Below, one piece after another: positions 1 through 8,350 of a stretch of 64,000 nt of DNA. The notes beneath the pieces were generated by a model that saw only the letters and a list, made by a program, of their open reading frames with translations, ran no database searches and was not told the DNA's origin. Origin of the DNA: JACOND01 sp965202795 (GTDB lineage: Bacteria; Bdellovibrionota; Bdellovibrionia; Bdellovibrionales; UBA1609). Location of the stretch: assembly GCA_965202795.1 (NCBI GenBank), contig OZ241848.1, positions 682,001 to 746,000 on the forward strand, written 5' to 3'. Position 1 is the stretch's first letter, and each line of letters starts with the position of its first letter. The position numbers and the translations under genes were made by a program.

Positions 1-1012
1 TTCTAATCTCCTCCACCCCCTGCCCGGCCTCCTCTCCAATATTTTTTAAGCTGCTCAGGCCATCCTCCATATTTCTGATTTGGATATCATTGGCCTCAAG
101 AATGCGCTTTAAATCCCGGCCGGCTTGAGCCATTTTCTCATAACTGGCTGCGGATTTTTCCGCATAAACGGAATGCTCTTTGATATTTGCCAGCGCCTTT
201 TGCAGGCCTGTTTCAGCCTCCTCTATAAACGCCTTGTAGTTTTCCTGCCAGGCGAGCATCTTCTTGACGGATTCATTCAGCTGCTTAAAATTGCCTCCAA
301 ACTGCTCTGTCAGATTGCTGTTGAAGTCAGAGATGACTTTTTCAAGAGCCTTGATGATTTGCTCTGTGGCGCCTTTAGACAAAGCCGCCATAACATCCCG
401 CAGAGACTGGCTTATTCTCTGAAAATGCCGGCCGGCGCTCTCCCCTGACTGCTGTATGGAGGAATTTATGGCGTCCGCTTTTTGGTTTGTTTTTTCCTGC
501 TCTGAAATCATTTGCCGCAGAGCTTCGGCAATGTCTTTTGCGGGGACCTCCCCCCTTGCAGTTAAAATGCCGGCGATTTGCTCTAAAGCCTGATTTGCTC
601 TCTGATTCCCCTCTTTCAGCTCAACTAAAATGCCCTGCAGGGCTTGGGGCGGGCCGCCGCTTTCCCCGGCTTTTTGGCCCCGCCAAATTTCAAACAATGA
701 CAAAACGGCGGAAACAAGCATTCCCAAAATAGATGTTATAAACGCGAGCTTTAAGCCCTCCAGCAAAGACGGAACGCTGCCCTCAATGTCTTTTGTGTCA
801 AAATCCCAAAGCCCGCAGAATATGCCGATAAAAGTTCCCAGTATTCCAAGGCTTATAATAAAGGGCTTGTAATCTTTAAATTCTTTTTCTTTTTTAAACA
901 GGCTTTCAAGCTCGCCGGCGGCGGCCAACATCATGATTATAAAAATGCCGCCAATAAAATAAGCCTGCTGGTCTTGCATGAATTTTACAGCGCTGTCTAT
1001 AAACTCATTCAT
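1..1012 (-). CDS. zorA: ZorA-like MotA/TolQ/ExbB-family protein, C-terminus beyond window edge
   Basis: The reverse strand is open from ATG at 1012 to base 1 (337 codons) with no stop, so the gene is cut by the window edge. The start has a GGGAG ribosome site. There are three membrane segments at about residues 17-38, 56-76 and 95-118. Between them lie LGTFIGIFCGLWDFD and PSLLEGLKLAFITSILG, the proton-channel core of the MotA/TolQ/ExbB family. A long, charged, helical tail follows (about residue 125 onward, LxxI/AxxL heptad-like). A three-helix motor core with an FD-x-x-DIxxSxPxLLEGLK signature and a long cytoplasmic tail is the layout of ZorA, the motor of the Zorya anti-phage system. A generic ExbB/TolQ homologue would be shorter and lack the tail. 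ZorB (OmpA/MotB-like) is expected just beyond position 1. Defence genes next to it support the call. Confidence 0.72.
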   Translation of the reverse strand, partial: MNEFIDSAVKFMQDQQAYFIGGIFIIMMLAAAGELESLFKKEKEFKDYKPFIISLGILGTFIGIFCGLWDFDTKDIEGSVPSLLEGLKLAFITSILGMLVSAVLSLFEIWRGQKAGESGGPPQALQGILVELKEGNQRANQALEQIAGILTARGEVPAKDIAEALRQMISEQEKTNQKADAINSSIQQSGESAGRHFQRISQSLRDVMAALSKGATEQIIKALEKVISDFNSNLTEQFGGNFKQLNESVKKMLAWQENYKAFIEEAETGLQKALANIKEHSVYAEKSAASYEKMAQAGRDLKRILEANDIQIRNMEDGLSSLKNIGEEAGQGVEEIR

Positions 1013-1480
1013 TTTGGATGGCTCCCTTTAAAAGCGGCTGCCTGAGGCCGGCCTGATCCCGCGGCTTCTGCCGGCTTCGCTTGTTAAGGAGTCCACAAAT
1101 ATTCTGACAGAATTATTGGATCTCTCTAATAAAGCCCTCTTTAAAAAATGTTATTCAATGCCGGAATATTTATGAACTCCTGTATAAGTCTTCAGATGTT
1201 TCGCGGCGCCCGCCTTTTTTTCAAACAACGCCCTTCAAAACTGAGCCTGCATTTGAGCCTGCGCCTGGAGCGCAGGCCGCCGCGGGCCGCTTTGCGGCGA
1301 AGCCCTGAGTTTTGGCATTATGAAGTTTTGAAGCCCTCGCGCGGCTGTGTCAAAGCCTTTTTTTTCTGAAAGCCATAAAAAACTGATTTTTGATGGAATT
1401 GTGGAAAAGATCGACCAGAAACTGATCGCCTGCCGGGCGATAAAGCCCCGCGCGCCCCGGCAGCAAGCCCTGCCGGGCTG

Positions 1481-1567
1481 CCGGCGGCCTCCGCCCCAGA
1501 GCCTGCCCCCCCCCCCCCGCCTTTTGCAGTCTGGGCGCGGCCTCCCGCTTTTGGCCTGATTTTCCGC
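1481..1567 (+). repeat. Dispersed intergenic repeat, copy 1
   Basis: The core reads TCTGGGCGCGGCCTCCCGC followed by TTTTGGCCTGATTTTCCGC. It matches copies at 1614-1703 and 3746-3812. Upstream of the core, copies 1 and 2 also share CCCCAGAGCCTGC. The copies flank the HNH restriction-modification pair. Confidence 0.75.
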
Positions 1568-1613
1568 AGAAGGCTCCTGCAAACTATTAAAATGACTGGA
1601 TTTTTTTGTCCGC

Positions 1614-1703
1614 GCGGCCTGGGCGCAGCCTCCACCCCAGAGCCTGCTTCTCCCGCCTTGCGCGGTCTGGGCGCGGCTTCCCGCTTTTGGCCTAGTTTTC
1701 CGC
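1614..1703 (+). repeat. Dispersed intergenic repeat, copy 2
   Basis: Same core as copy 1 (TCTGGGCGCGGCTTCCCGC, then TTTTGGCCTAGTTTTCCGC), about 130 bases downstream of it in the same orientation. Confidence 0.75.
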
Positions 1704-1982
1704 GATTAAGAGCAGGGGCAGGCCAAATGGCGGGAAATCAAAAAGAGGCGCTTGATTTTAATGCGCCGCGCAAGGCTTTGGCTTGCCAAAAAGGGCTGTT
1801 TGCGGCATATTAAAAGCCGGCGCCGGCCGGCGGCAAAGCGGGGCGCCAGCCGCAAGGCCGCTGTCTGGCTTGAATTTTTGCAGGTTTTTTGGCCATTTTT
1901 GAACAGGACCTTTGCCTGAGTTTGTTCGCCTTGCCGGCAATTTATTTGATATAGGCTCATTTTTGTCCAAAAGAGGCGCTTT

Positions 1983-2708
1983 ATGCGAAAATCTCTAAGC
2001 AATAAATTAATTCATCAAATATATGAAAAAATTTGCCGCTGTCATCAGCGGCATTTAAAAAAACATGGCGTGAAGCTTCCTGAATTAAAAAATAGAAAAG
2101 GAAACTTTACAAAAGACGCTTTGGTTTTAATCTATCTGAGCAGAAATTATCCCAACACAAAAAAAGCGTCAAAACGGGAGTTGACAAAATTTATAAGAGA
2201 GTATTATCCTGACACAAACGATATGCAGCAGGCGCGGCATCTGGGAGCGCAAAAAGGATGGCGGGTTTTGGCTGGAGGAAGAGACAATATTGTCCGCTCT
2301 TTAAAAAGAGGAGAGTATCAGCTCCATACATTAAAGCAGCCTTATCCTAATTTTACATGCGGAAGGCGGCAGATCAAAGATTTTAAATGGAGCGATGTCA
2401 AGAAAAGCTATTCACACAGATGCGCCACTTGCGGCTCAAAGGAAGGGATGCCTCACTTCCATTGGCCCGCAGCGAAAACAATTTTGCAAAAAGCCCATAA
2501 AAACCCGGAGCTGCCTCTCACTGCGGAAAACACCATTCCCCAATGCCAGAAATGCAACAGAGCTGACCGAAACAGGCGGGTTTATGATGACAAAGGGAGA
2601 GTTGTAAGGCTTGCCGCCGCTCATGTTTTGGCAAGATGCTCAGAATCTGTTCAAAAAAAGGCTTATAAAATTTTATACAAAAAATACAAAGGCGCCCCTC
2701 CTGAATAG
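1983..2708 (+). CDS. HNH-type restriction endonuclease
   Basis: 241 residues. The C-terminal part holds an HNH nuclease with structural zinc cysteines: CATCG at about residue 145, then LQKAHKNPELPL and ENTIPQCQKCNR. The His of KAH and the Asn of NTIPQC are the expected catalytic positions, and QCQKCN gives the second zinc pair. The N-terminal 130 residues are lysine/arginine rich and probably bind DNA. The gene is directly followed, 21 bases later on the same strand, by a DNA methyltransferase, so the pair reads as a type II restriction-modification system. The family normally has LQKGHMDP where this protein has LQKAHKNP, so activity is likely but not certain. Base composition is AT-richer than the housekeeping genes nearby, in line with transfer. 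Confidence 0.82.
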   Translation: MRKSLSNKLIHQIYEKICRCHQRHLKKHGVKLPELKNRKGNFTKDALVLIYLSRNYPNTKKASKRELTKFIREYYPDTNDMQQARHLGAQKGWRVLAGGRDNIVRSLKRGEYQLHTLKQPYPNFTCGRRQIKDFKWSDVKKSYSHRCATCGSKEGMPHFHWPAAKTILQKAHKNPELPLTAENTIPQCQKCNRADRNRRVYDDKGRVVRLAAAHVLARCSESVQKKAYKILYKKYKGAPPE

Positions 2709-2729
2709 GCGGGCGCGGGGCAGCGAAAT

Positions 2730-3707
2730 ATGAAAAAATACATCAATCAAATTATTCACAGCGGGGCTTTGGAGTTTTTGCCAAAAATAAAAAGCCGGTC
2801 TGTTGACATTGTATTAACAGATCCGCCTTATTTTTTGGACAAAATGGATCACAAATGGAGCGATAAAAAGGTCCGAAGCCCAAAAAAGCCTTATGCGGTT
2901 CATCATTTGCCGGCGGGGATGAAATTTGACAGAGAGCAGGGGAAGAAATTTTACTCCTGGCAGCTAAAGGTGTCAAAAGAGCTGTTTAGAGTTTTAAAGC
3001 CTGGAGGATTTTTCTTTTCTTTTTCCAGTCCGAGGCTTTACCACAGGATGGCCTGCGCCATAGACGATGCCGGCTTTGAGCTGAGAGACAGCTTTATATG
3101 GCTCTACACGCAAAACCAGCCAAAAGCCATGAGTCTTCATCATTTTATCAGGCGGATGGACAGGCCGGAGTCTGAAAAAAAGAGGCTCAGCCAGCTTCTC
3201 AGGGGCTGGAAAACCCCTCAAGTGAAATCCTGCTATGAGCCTGTCGCCATGGCGCAAAAGCCTTTGGAGGGGACTTATCTGGAAAACTCAATCCAGCATA
3301 ACATCTCTTTAATCAACACAAATATAAAGCAGGGGGAAAATGAGGATATGTTTGTTTCAAATATTATGACCAGCGCGCGGATTAACAGCAGAATTGACAA
3401 AGCTTTTCTTGTGAACAAGCCAAAAGAGTCTGAGAAGGGCCGGTTCAACAGTCATAAGACAGTCAAGCCTCTTTCTCTGTTTAAATACCTGATAAAACTG
3501 ACAACCAGAAAGAATCAGCTGGTTTTAGACCCTTTTATAGGAAGCGGCACAACAGCTGTCGCCTGCCGGGATTTAGGCCGAAAGTTTATAGGGATTGAGA
3601 TCAACAGGCGGTATATTGACATTGCCCTTCAGAGACTGAATGAAAAGCCGCCGCTAAAAGAGCCCCCGCCGCCTGAGCCGCTTTTTGAATCAGAGAGGGG
3701 CTTGTAA
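2730..3707 (+). CDS. Site-specific DNA methyltransferase (DPPY, beta-type order)
   Basis: 325 residues. Motif IV, TDPPYFLDKMDHKW, is at about residues 30-43, and the S-adenosylmethionine motif DPFIGSGTTAVACRDLGR is near residue 270. This is the order of beta-class amino-methyltransferases (N6-adenine or N4-cytosine). IGIEINRRYIDIALQRL at the end is the usual closing helix of the fold. It is the protective partner of the HNH nuclease immediately upstream and is probably translated from the same mRNA. The C-terminus ends in a proline-rich PPLKEPPPPEP tail. The base modified and the recognition site cannot be read from sequence. Confidence 0.88.
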   Translation: MKKYINQIIHSGALEFLPKIKSRSVDIVLTDPPYFLDKMDHKWSDKKVRSPKKPYAVHHLPAGMKFDREQGKKFYSWQLKVSKELFRVLKPGGFFFSFSSPRLYHRMACAIDDAGFELRDSFIWLYTQNQPKAMSLHHFIRRMDRPESEKKRLSQLLRGWKTPQVKSCYEPVAMAQKPLEGTYLENSIQHNISLINTNIKQGENEDMFVSNIMTSARINSRIDKAFLVNKPKESEKGRFNSHKTVKPLSLFKYLIKLTTRKNQLVLDPFIGSGTTAVACRDLGRKFIGIEINRRYIDIALQRLNEKPPLKEPPPPEPLFESERGL

Positions 3708-3745
3708 GTTGGCAGCTTTTTCTCAGACAGTCTGGCTTAGGGCTT

Positions 3746-3812
3746 GGAGGGCCTGCCCGCCCGCCTTTTGCGGCCTGGGCGCGGCCTCCCGCTTTTGGCC
3801 TGGTTTTCCGCG
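3746..3812 (+). repeat. Dispersed intergenic repeat, copy 3
   Basis: CCTGGGCGCGGCCTCCCGC followed by TTTTGGCCTGGTTTTCCGC, in the same orientation as the two copies at 1481-1703. The HNH endonuclease and methyltransferase genes lie between copies 2 and 3. The rest of 3708-3956 shows nothing recognisable. Confidence 0.75.
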
Positions 3813-3956
3813 GCGGGGGGAGAGGGGGAGGCCGCCCGCCCGCCGGCCTCCATAATTATTTTTTTTGAAAACGGGCTGGCGCAAAAGCCCCGCATGGCTG
3901 TATAATAACGATAACGGAAATCAAGCGGGGCCGCTTGGCGCCCCCCTCCGCTTTCT

Positions 3957-4670
3957 TACAACCCGCTTTTAATAAAGCTTCTGAGAAAAGCCAGCTTCTC
4001 TGATGAGCTGGGGACGGGAAAAAGCAGGATTTTTAAGGCTGTGATTGAAAGCGGCAAAAGAGAGCCTTTGTTTGAGTATCAAAAAATTTCAGATGATTAT
4101 GGCGTGTGGACGGTGACATTGTATAATGAGCAGCCAAATGAAAATTTTTTGAAGCTTCTTGAGAAACTTAAAGGGATATACAAAAACAATGAGGACAAAT
4201 ATAAAATATCAGCAGCCATGATTTTATGGAGGGACAGGCCGCTGAAGGAAATCTTCAGTTATATGGATGAATGCCATAAAAGGCTGGCTAAAGAGATTCT
4301 TTTGGATGAAAATTCCCCTTTTTTGCCGATATTTGCCGCGCAGGCCATGCCTCAAGAGAAAATTCTTTTGAAGCGGCGGGCAAAAATTCAGCTGGAGGGG
4401 CGGGAGTCCAAAACATTTTCCAGATCAGAGGAAAATAAATTTAAAGAGGCTTTAAGGGGCTTTGCCTATAAAGACAGCCGCGGCGGGCGCATTACAAACA
4501 AAGAGGCGCGGCGGCTTTTTGGCCTGTCTGACAGCCAGTCAGAGATAGTCCAGATGTCTAAAATATTTCAGAAGTGGGAAAAAGAGGGCTTTATGGAAAG
4601 GGCAAAAAGAAGGGGGAGCTGGAAGATTCCGAAAAAACCCGCCCAGGCTCCCGCGCAAAAGCCTGACTAA
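3957..4670 (+). pseudogene. 5'-truncated AlbA_2/HATPase_c_4-type ATP-binding protein
   Basis: The frame opens (after a stop at 3912) in the middle of a known pattern: YNPLLIKLLRKASFSDELG, TGKSRIFKAVIESGKREP, then FEYQKI and WTVTLY. This is the usual C-terminal stretch of Schlafen/AlbA_2-HATPase_c_4 ATP-binding proteins (NP-x-I-x-x-L, ELGTGxxRI, EPxFE...FxVTL). The N-terminal AlbA DNA-binding half, about 350 residues, is absent, with intergenic repeat sequence in its place. An internal GTG at 4041 opens the remaining 209-residue frame, which could still be translated. The C-terminal 130 residues look like a helical winged-helix region. A complete relative of this family is at 58574-59770. Confidence 0.7.
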
Positions 4671-4708
4671 TGGCGCGGAGCAGGCTCCCCCTGCGGCCGG
4701 CTCAGCGC

Positions 4709-4939
4709 TCAGCTGTTTTTTTGAGCCAGGAGCTGATCCAGCTTGGATTCAAGCCGCCCCATCCTGGCTTCAAGCTGATCCAGCCTGGCTTCAAACTGAT
4801 CCATCCGCTTCTCAATGCGGGCCTGATTTTCTTTTAAGGGTTTTAAAAGAATATTAAAAACAAAGCCCATGCCTGTTAAAGCGGCCATGACAGCGATGAT
4901 TGTTGTCAGAATATGCTGCAGCTCATGAAAAACTTCCAT
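4709..4939 (-). CDS. Small protein: one membrane segment plus coiled coil
   Basis: 76 residues. A hydrophobic segment at about residues 12-33 is followed by a strongly heptad-patterned helix (repeats of LEARxxxLExKLDQL, about residues 42-72). It is unidentified. This layout is common in small membrane-anchored coiled-coil proteins of unknown role. The start ATG at 4939 lies only about 10 bases from a strong -10 box, so the mRNA may be leaderless, and no clear Shine-Dalgarno is seen. The coding strand is opposite to the genes on both sides. Confidence 0.6.
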   Translation of the reverse strand: MEVFHELQHILTTIIAVMAALTGMGFVFNILLKPLKENQARIEKRMDQFEARLDQLEARMGRLESKLDQLLAQKNS

Positions 4940-4948
4940 AGCTTTTTT

Positions 4949-4977
4949 AAAATATCAAAGCGGCGGGCCTGTGTCAA
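4949..4977 (-). promoter_or_regulatory. Sigma70-type promoter for the small coiled-coil gene
   Basis: On the reverse strand TTGACA (4977-4972), a 17-base spacer and TATTTT (4954-4949) lie directly ahead of the ATG at 4939. The predicted transcript start falls within a few bases of the start codon. Confidence 0.65.
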
Positions 4978-5122
4978 GCGGGGGGGGAGCCCCGCCGGGC
5001 CTAAAAACCCGGCGCGGGCGGCCTGCGGCGGGCGGCCAGCCTCAAGGGGCGCGGCCCCGGGCGGCGGGCAAGGCAAAAAATTTTATACAAAAACCACAAA
5101 GGCGGGATAGACTGCTTTTGTC

Positions 5123-5791
5123 ATGGCTTTTTTGGCTTTTGAGGGGATAGACGCCGCGGGGAAATCCACATTGATGGCGGCTTTGGCGCGGCAGCTGGAG
5201 CGGCAGGGGCTTTGCCCCCTGAAAAGCCGGGAGCCGGGCGGAACAGCCCTGGGGCGGAAAATCCGGAAAATTCTTTTGGAAAGCTCAGATGACCCGCCCG
5301 CGCCGATGGCGGAAATTTTGCTTTATTACGCTGACCGGAGCCAGCACATTGAGCGCGTCCTGGAGCCTGCCCTTAAACAGGGGCGCTGGGCCCTTTCAGA
5401 CCGCTTTTGGGCCAGCACTTCCGCCTACCAGCAGGGGGGCCGCGGCGCGGGGGCTGACCTGATTCCTTTTTTGAAAAAAGCTGTTTGCGGCGCCTGCCAG
5501 CCCGATCTTTTGATCCTGCTTGATCTTCCAGTGGAGGAGGCTCTGCGGCGCATGGAGGCGGCGCGAAAAGGGGAAAAAGACCGCATGGAGGGGGAAACCC
5601 CCGGCTTTCATCAGAAAGTCAGGGACTTTTATCTGAATCTGGCAGCCGGGGAGCCTTCCCGGTGGCTGGTTTTAGACGCTCTAAAGCCCCCGCGCCAGCT
5701 GCTGGAGGAGACTCTGGCCCGGCTGCGGAAAATGGGCCTGACAGCCGGCGGCGGGCCGGCAGAATCAAGAGAGGGAGGCGGGGCTGAATGA
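5123..5791 (+). CDS. tmk: Thymidylate kinase
   Basis: 222 residues, usual length. It phosphorylates dTMP to dTDP in the cytoplasm for dTTP synthesis. Visible motifs are the P-loop FEGIDAAGKST (residues 4-14), the dTMP-binding SREPGGTALG (about 35-44), and LSDRFWASTSAYQ (about 91-103). The family usually has DRY; this protein has DRF. A LID-like region follows the dimer helix, with LLDLPVEEALRR typical of the core. The gene overlaps holB by four bases (ATGA), so the two are translationally coupled. Pairing of tmk with holB is widespread in bacteria and supports both calls. Confidence 0.95.
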   Translation: MAFLAFEGIDAAGKSTLMAALARQLERQGLCPLKSREPGGTALGRKIRKILLESSDDPPAPMAEILLYYADRSQHIERVLEPALKQGRWALSDRFWASTSAYQQGGRGAGADLIPFLKKAVCGACQPDLLILLDLPVEEALRRMEAARKGEKDRMEGETPGFHQKVRDFYLNLAAGEPSRWLVLDALKPPRQLLEETLARLRKMGLTAGGGPAESREGGGAE

Positions 5792-6765
5792 TCGGAGCTT
5801 TGACAGATAAAATTAAGGGGCAGGAGCCGGCAAAAAAAAGGCTTCTTCAGGCCATTCAGGCGGATCATCTGCCGCATGCGCTTTTGTTTTCCGGCCCCGG
5901 CGGCGTGGGCAAAAACAAAATGGCCTGGGCGGCGGCTCAGGCGCTTTTGTGCGCAAAATCCCCTCCATGCGGCAAATGCTTTCTCTGCGCGGGGGCGGCA
6001 AAAAAGGAGAGCCCGCATGTTTTGCCCATCGCGCCGGAAACCCTGCAGATTCGGCTGGCTGATGTTCAGGCCATCATCCCGTTTCTCTCTCTTCAAACAG
6101 AGGCTGGGGCCAAAATTGTCATCATTGACCCGGCGGAGCGGCTGAATATTCAAGCCGCTGCCTCTCTTTTAAAAATCATTGAGGAGCCGCCGCTGAAAAG
6201 CTTTTTTTTTCTCATATCCGCGGCGCCCTCAAAGCTTCCCATCACTGTCCGCTCCCGCCTCCAGACGATCCGCTTTCAGGCGCTCTCCCCGGAAATCCTA
6301 AAAAGCCTCGCGCCAGAAGCGGAAGACTGGGCCATCGCCGCCGCTCAGGGCCGTCTGGATCTTTTAGAAGATCTCAGCGGCGGCGGAGAGTCCAGAAAGC
6401 TGGCTCTGGATCTCTGGGAAACGGCTTTTGGGCGCCTTTTAAAGGAAAGGGGCTTTCAAATTCAAAACCTGGAGCTTCCCAAACAAATGCGGGTCCGAAA
6501 AACCTCTCTGGAAATTGCCGCCTTCTGGCGGCAGCTTCTGCGGGACGCGCGGTTTTTAAGGGCGAGCGCTGCGGACAGCCTGATTCACAGAGACAAAAAG
6601 GGGCTGATTGCCCCTGTGGCGCGGCTTTCCGCCGGACAGCTGGACCTGGCCCTGAAAAAGGCTCTGGAATGGGAGAGGGATTTAAGCGCCAACAGAGACT
6701 GCGCTTTATGCTTTGAGCATTTTATCAGATCTGTTCAAAAAGCTGTTTGGGACATCTGGACCTGA
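5788..6765 (+). CDS. holB: DNA polymerase III subunit delta prime
   Basis: 325 residues. This is the clamp-loader subunit that, with tau/gamma and delta, loads the beta clamp. The N-terminal AAA+ fold has HALLFSGPGGVGKNKMAWA (about 31-49), zinc-ligand cysteines in CGKCFLC (about 66-72), and IIEEPPLKSFFFL (about 130-142). The P-loop GKNK departs from GKT/S, as expected for delta prime, which does not hydrolyse ATP. The arginine-finger motif SRC of active clamp-loader subunits is SRL here. The C-terminal collar region is divergent. It overlaps tmk by four bases. Confidence 0.88.
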   Translation: MIGALTDKIKGQEPAKKRLLQAIQADHLPHALLFSGPGGVGKNKMAWAAAQALLCAKSPPCGKCFLCAGAAKKESPHVLPIAPETLQIRLADVQAIIPFLSLQTEAGAKIVIIDPAERLNIQAAASLLKIIEEPPLKSFFFLISAAPSKLPITVRSRLQTIRFQALSPEILKSLAPEAEDWAIAAAQGRLDLLEDLSGGGESRKLALDLWETAFGRLLKERGFQIQNLELPKQMRVRKTSLEIAAFWRQLLRDARFLRASAADSLIHRDKKGLIAPVARLSAGQLDLALKKALEWERDLSANRDCALCFEHFIRSVQKAVWDIWT

Positions 6766-6863
6766 AACAAGCCTAAAGTCTGTCTGCTTTTTCGTGGAGA
6801 TTGTTGAATCCCTGAAGGTTGTTTATAGTAAAAACAGGCAAAACAATGCGGGAGGAAATCATT

Positions 6864-7838
6864 ATGAGCCAGGCTTTATGGCCTCTCAGAAGCGCGGCAG
6901 CGGGGCTTTTTGCCGGACTGATTTTTCAGCCGGCCGCCAGACTGGCTTTGGGGCTGGCTGTTTTGACAGGGATTTTGGCCGGGATTTCCGAGGCTCAAAG
7001 CTTTTCCGCTCCGCAGCTGGACTACTTAAAAGGAACAAGGCTTTATCAAAATGCTGAGGATGGAGATGCAGAATCCATATACAAACTGGGCCTGATTTAT
7101 TACTACGGGGACGGAAAAAGCTATGTCTATTCCCCTGAAGACGGGCGGGATCTTCCTGTGGTCAATCTCAGAGAGGCCTTTCGCTGGCTTAAAAAATCAT
7201 CTGAGCGGCGCAATCCGGACGCCCTTTATCATTACGGCCTTTTAAATCTGGAGCAGGCGGCGGGCGAGTGGCGGCTGAGGGATTTGGGCGCCAGCCGGCA
7301 GAAGGGCTTTGATTCTTTAAAGGCGGCGGCGGAGGCCGGCCATGCCCTGGCCATGTTTGAGCTGTCCCGGTTTTATTTTGGCGAAGACAACAGGGCGGAG
7401 GCCCTGCGCTATGAGAGGCAGGCGGCCGAAGCGGGCCATCTCCCCTCAAAATACAGCTTGAGCATGGGGGCCTTTTTCAGCGGCGATGAAAAAGATCAGG
7501 AGGAGGCTGTGGAGTGGTTTTTGGATTTTGCCTATAAAAACACAGGCAAGTTCGGCATTTATGCCGCCGGCCATATCGCGGAGGCTTATTCCAGAGGGAT
7601 TGGCGGGCTGTCTCAAAACCCCATCAAAGCTTACGCATGGCAGAGCCTGTATGTTAAGCATTACCCCGCCTGCGATGACAGCGAGTCTCACAGACAGTCC
7701 CTTTTAGATGATTATAAAGGGGATCTTTCCCCTGAGGATATAAAAGAGGCCCTGGATTTGGCCGGAGAGATCAAAAGCGATATTGAATCCCGCTCAGGCT
7801 CCCGGCTGCGGCGGATTGAGATGGACTGCGGCGGCTGA
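6864..7838 (+). CDS. Secreted Sel1-repeat (TPR-like) protein
   Basis: 324 residues from ATG 6864, chosen because GGAGG sits eight bases ahead and the protein then opens with a signal-peptide-like stretch (LALGLAVLTGILAGISEAQS, about residues 27-46). An in-frame ATG 45 bases upstream has no ribosome site. Sel1 repeats follow: AEDGDAESIYKLGLIYYYGD, a degenerate DALYHYGLLNLEQ, AEAGHALAMFELSRFYFGED and AEAGHLPSKYSLSMG. These helical repeats build a scaffold for protein-protein contacts, here probably in the periplasm. Sel1 proteins often regulate envelope or signalling complexes; the partner is not evident. The spacing from holB (98 bases) suggests separate expression. Confidence 0.8.
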   Translation: MSQALWPLRSAAAGLFAGLIFQPAARLALGLAVLTGILAGISEAQSFSAPQLDYLKGTRLYQNAEDGDAESIYKLGLIYYYGDGKSYVYSPEDGRDLPVVNLREAFRWLKKSSERRNPDALYHYGLLNLEQAAGEWRLRDLGASRQKGFDSLKAAAEAGHALAMFELSRFYFGEDNRAEALRYERQAAEAGHLPSKYSLSMGAFFSGDEKDQEEAVEWFLDFAYKNTGKFGIYAAGHIAEAYSRGIGGLSQNPIKAYAWQSLYVKHYPACDDSESHRQSLLDDYKGDLSPEDIKEALDLAGEIKSDIESRSGSRLRRIEMDCGG

Positions 7839-7852
7839 GAGGGGAAGGCGGT

Positions 7853-8191
7853 TTACTCAATTTCCATTGGCCGGCAGAGGCCGGAGGCTTCCCGCGCGCG
7901 GCCCGGGCCTTCAATAATATAATGGCCCGGCTCATTCAAGGCCAAAGGAGATTTAAAGCTGCTGTGGAAAACAACGCTCAGCGGAAAGTCCAGGGCAGCG
8001 AGCTTCCGGCACATGCCCGCAATCATCCGAAAGCTTTTTTCATCCCCCTGATAAAGAACAGTCACTATGCCGGGGGAGCTGTTTTTAATGGAAAAATCAA
8101 GGCGCTTTCCAGAAGCCCCCTCCGGCCCCCGGCAGGAGGCGGCAAAAACCGCGGCGGCGGCAAAAAAAGCGGCAGTCCCAAACAGCTTCAC
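7853..8191 (-). CDS. Small predicted lipoprotein, function unknown
   Basis: 112 residues from GTG at 8191. This start is preferred because it gives a clean lipoprotein signal: a Lys, a hydrophobic stretch and the lipobox VFAASC at about residues 15-20. A longer frame runs upstream to 8377 but has no signal and overlaps the opposite-strand regulator gene. The mature part contains KNSSPGIVTVLYQG and ALNEPGHYIIEGPG, which read like short beta strands. No family is recognised. It is on the opposite strand to its neighbours and overlaps none of them with the chosen start. Confidence 0.55.
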   Translation of the reverse strand: MKLFGTAAFFAAAAVFAASCRGPEGASGKRLDFSIKNSSPGIVTVLYQGDEKSFRMIAGMCRKLAALDFPLSVVFHSSFKSPLALNEPGHYIIEGPGRAREASGLCRPMEIE

Positions 8192-8350
8192 AGCCGGCTC
8201 CTGATGGCGCGATGGCTCCGAAATATTATGGCCGGCTGCCGCCCGCGCCGTCAATAACAAAGCGCCTTTTCGCCGCCCGATCCATTTTCCAGGACTTATG
8301 CCCTGAATTTTTTCGCAAATCAGGGAAAACCCTGATACAATGGGGGAAGC

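Larger units (their letters stand above)
1013..1982. other. Intergenic region with two copies of a dispersed repeat and a C13 run
   Basis: About 970 bases lie between the divergently placed ZorA-like gene and the HNH endonuclease gene. Short reading frames on both strands are GC-rich and low in complexity, and none has a recognisable domain or a convincing start. What can be seen are two copies of an intergenic repeat (1481-1567 and 1614-1703) and a run of 13 C at 1506-1518 inside the first copy. Confidence 0.7.

Noticed and set aside
125..872. Forward-strand frames across the first 900 bases
   Set aside because: They lie opposite a continuous reverse-strand frame with a clear MotA/TolQ core; their own sequences are compositionally odd and show no domain.
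1235..1582. GC-rich frames on both strands in 1148-2002
   Set aside because: Composition is low complexity, the frames overlap dispersed repeats, and there is no ribosome site or domain.
1983..2708. The HNH nuclease as ZorE of the Zorya system
   Set aside because: It is on the opposite strand to the ZorA-like gene, 970 bases away, and is followed directly by a DNA methyltransferase, so it belongs to a restriction-modification pair.
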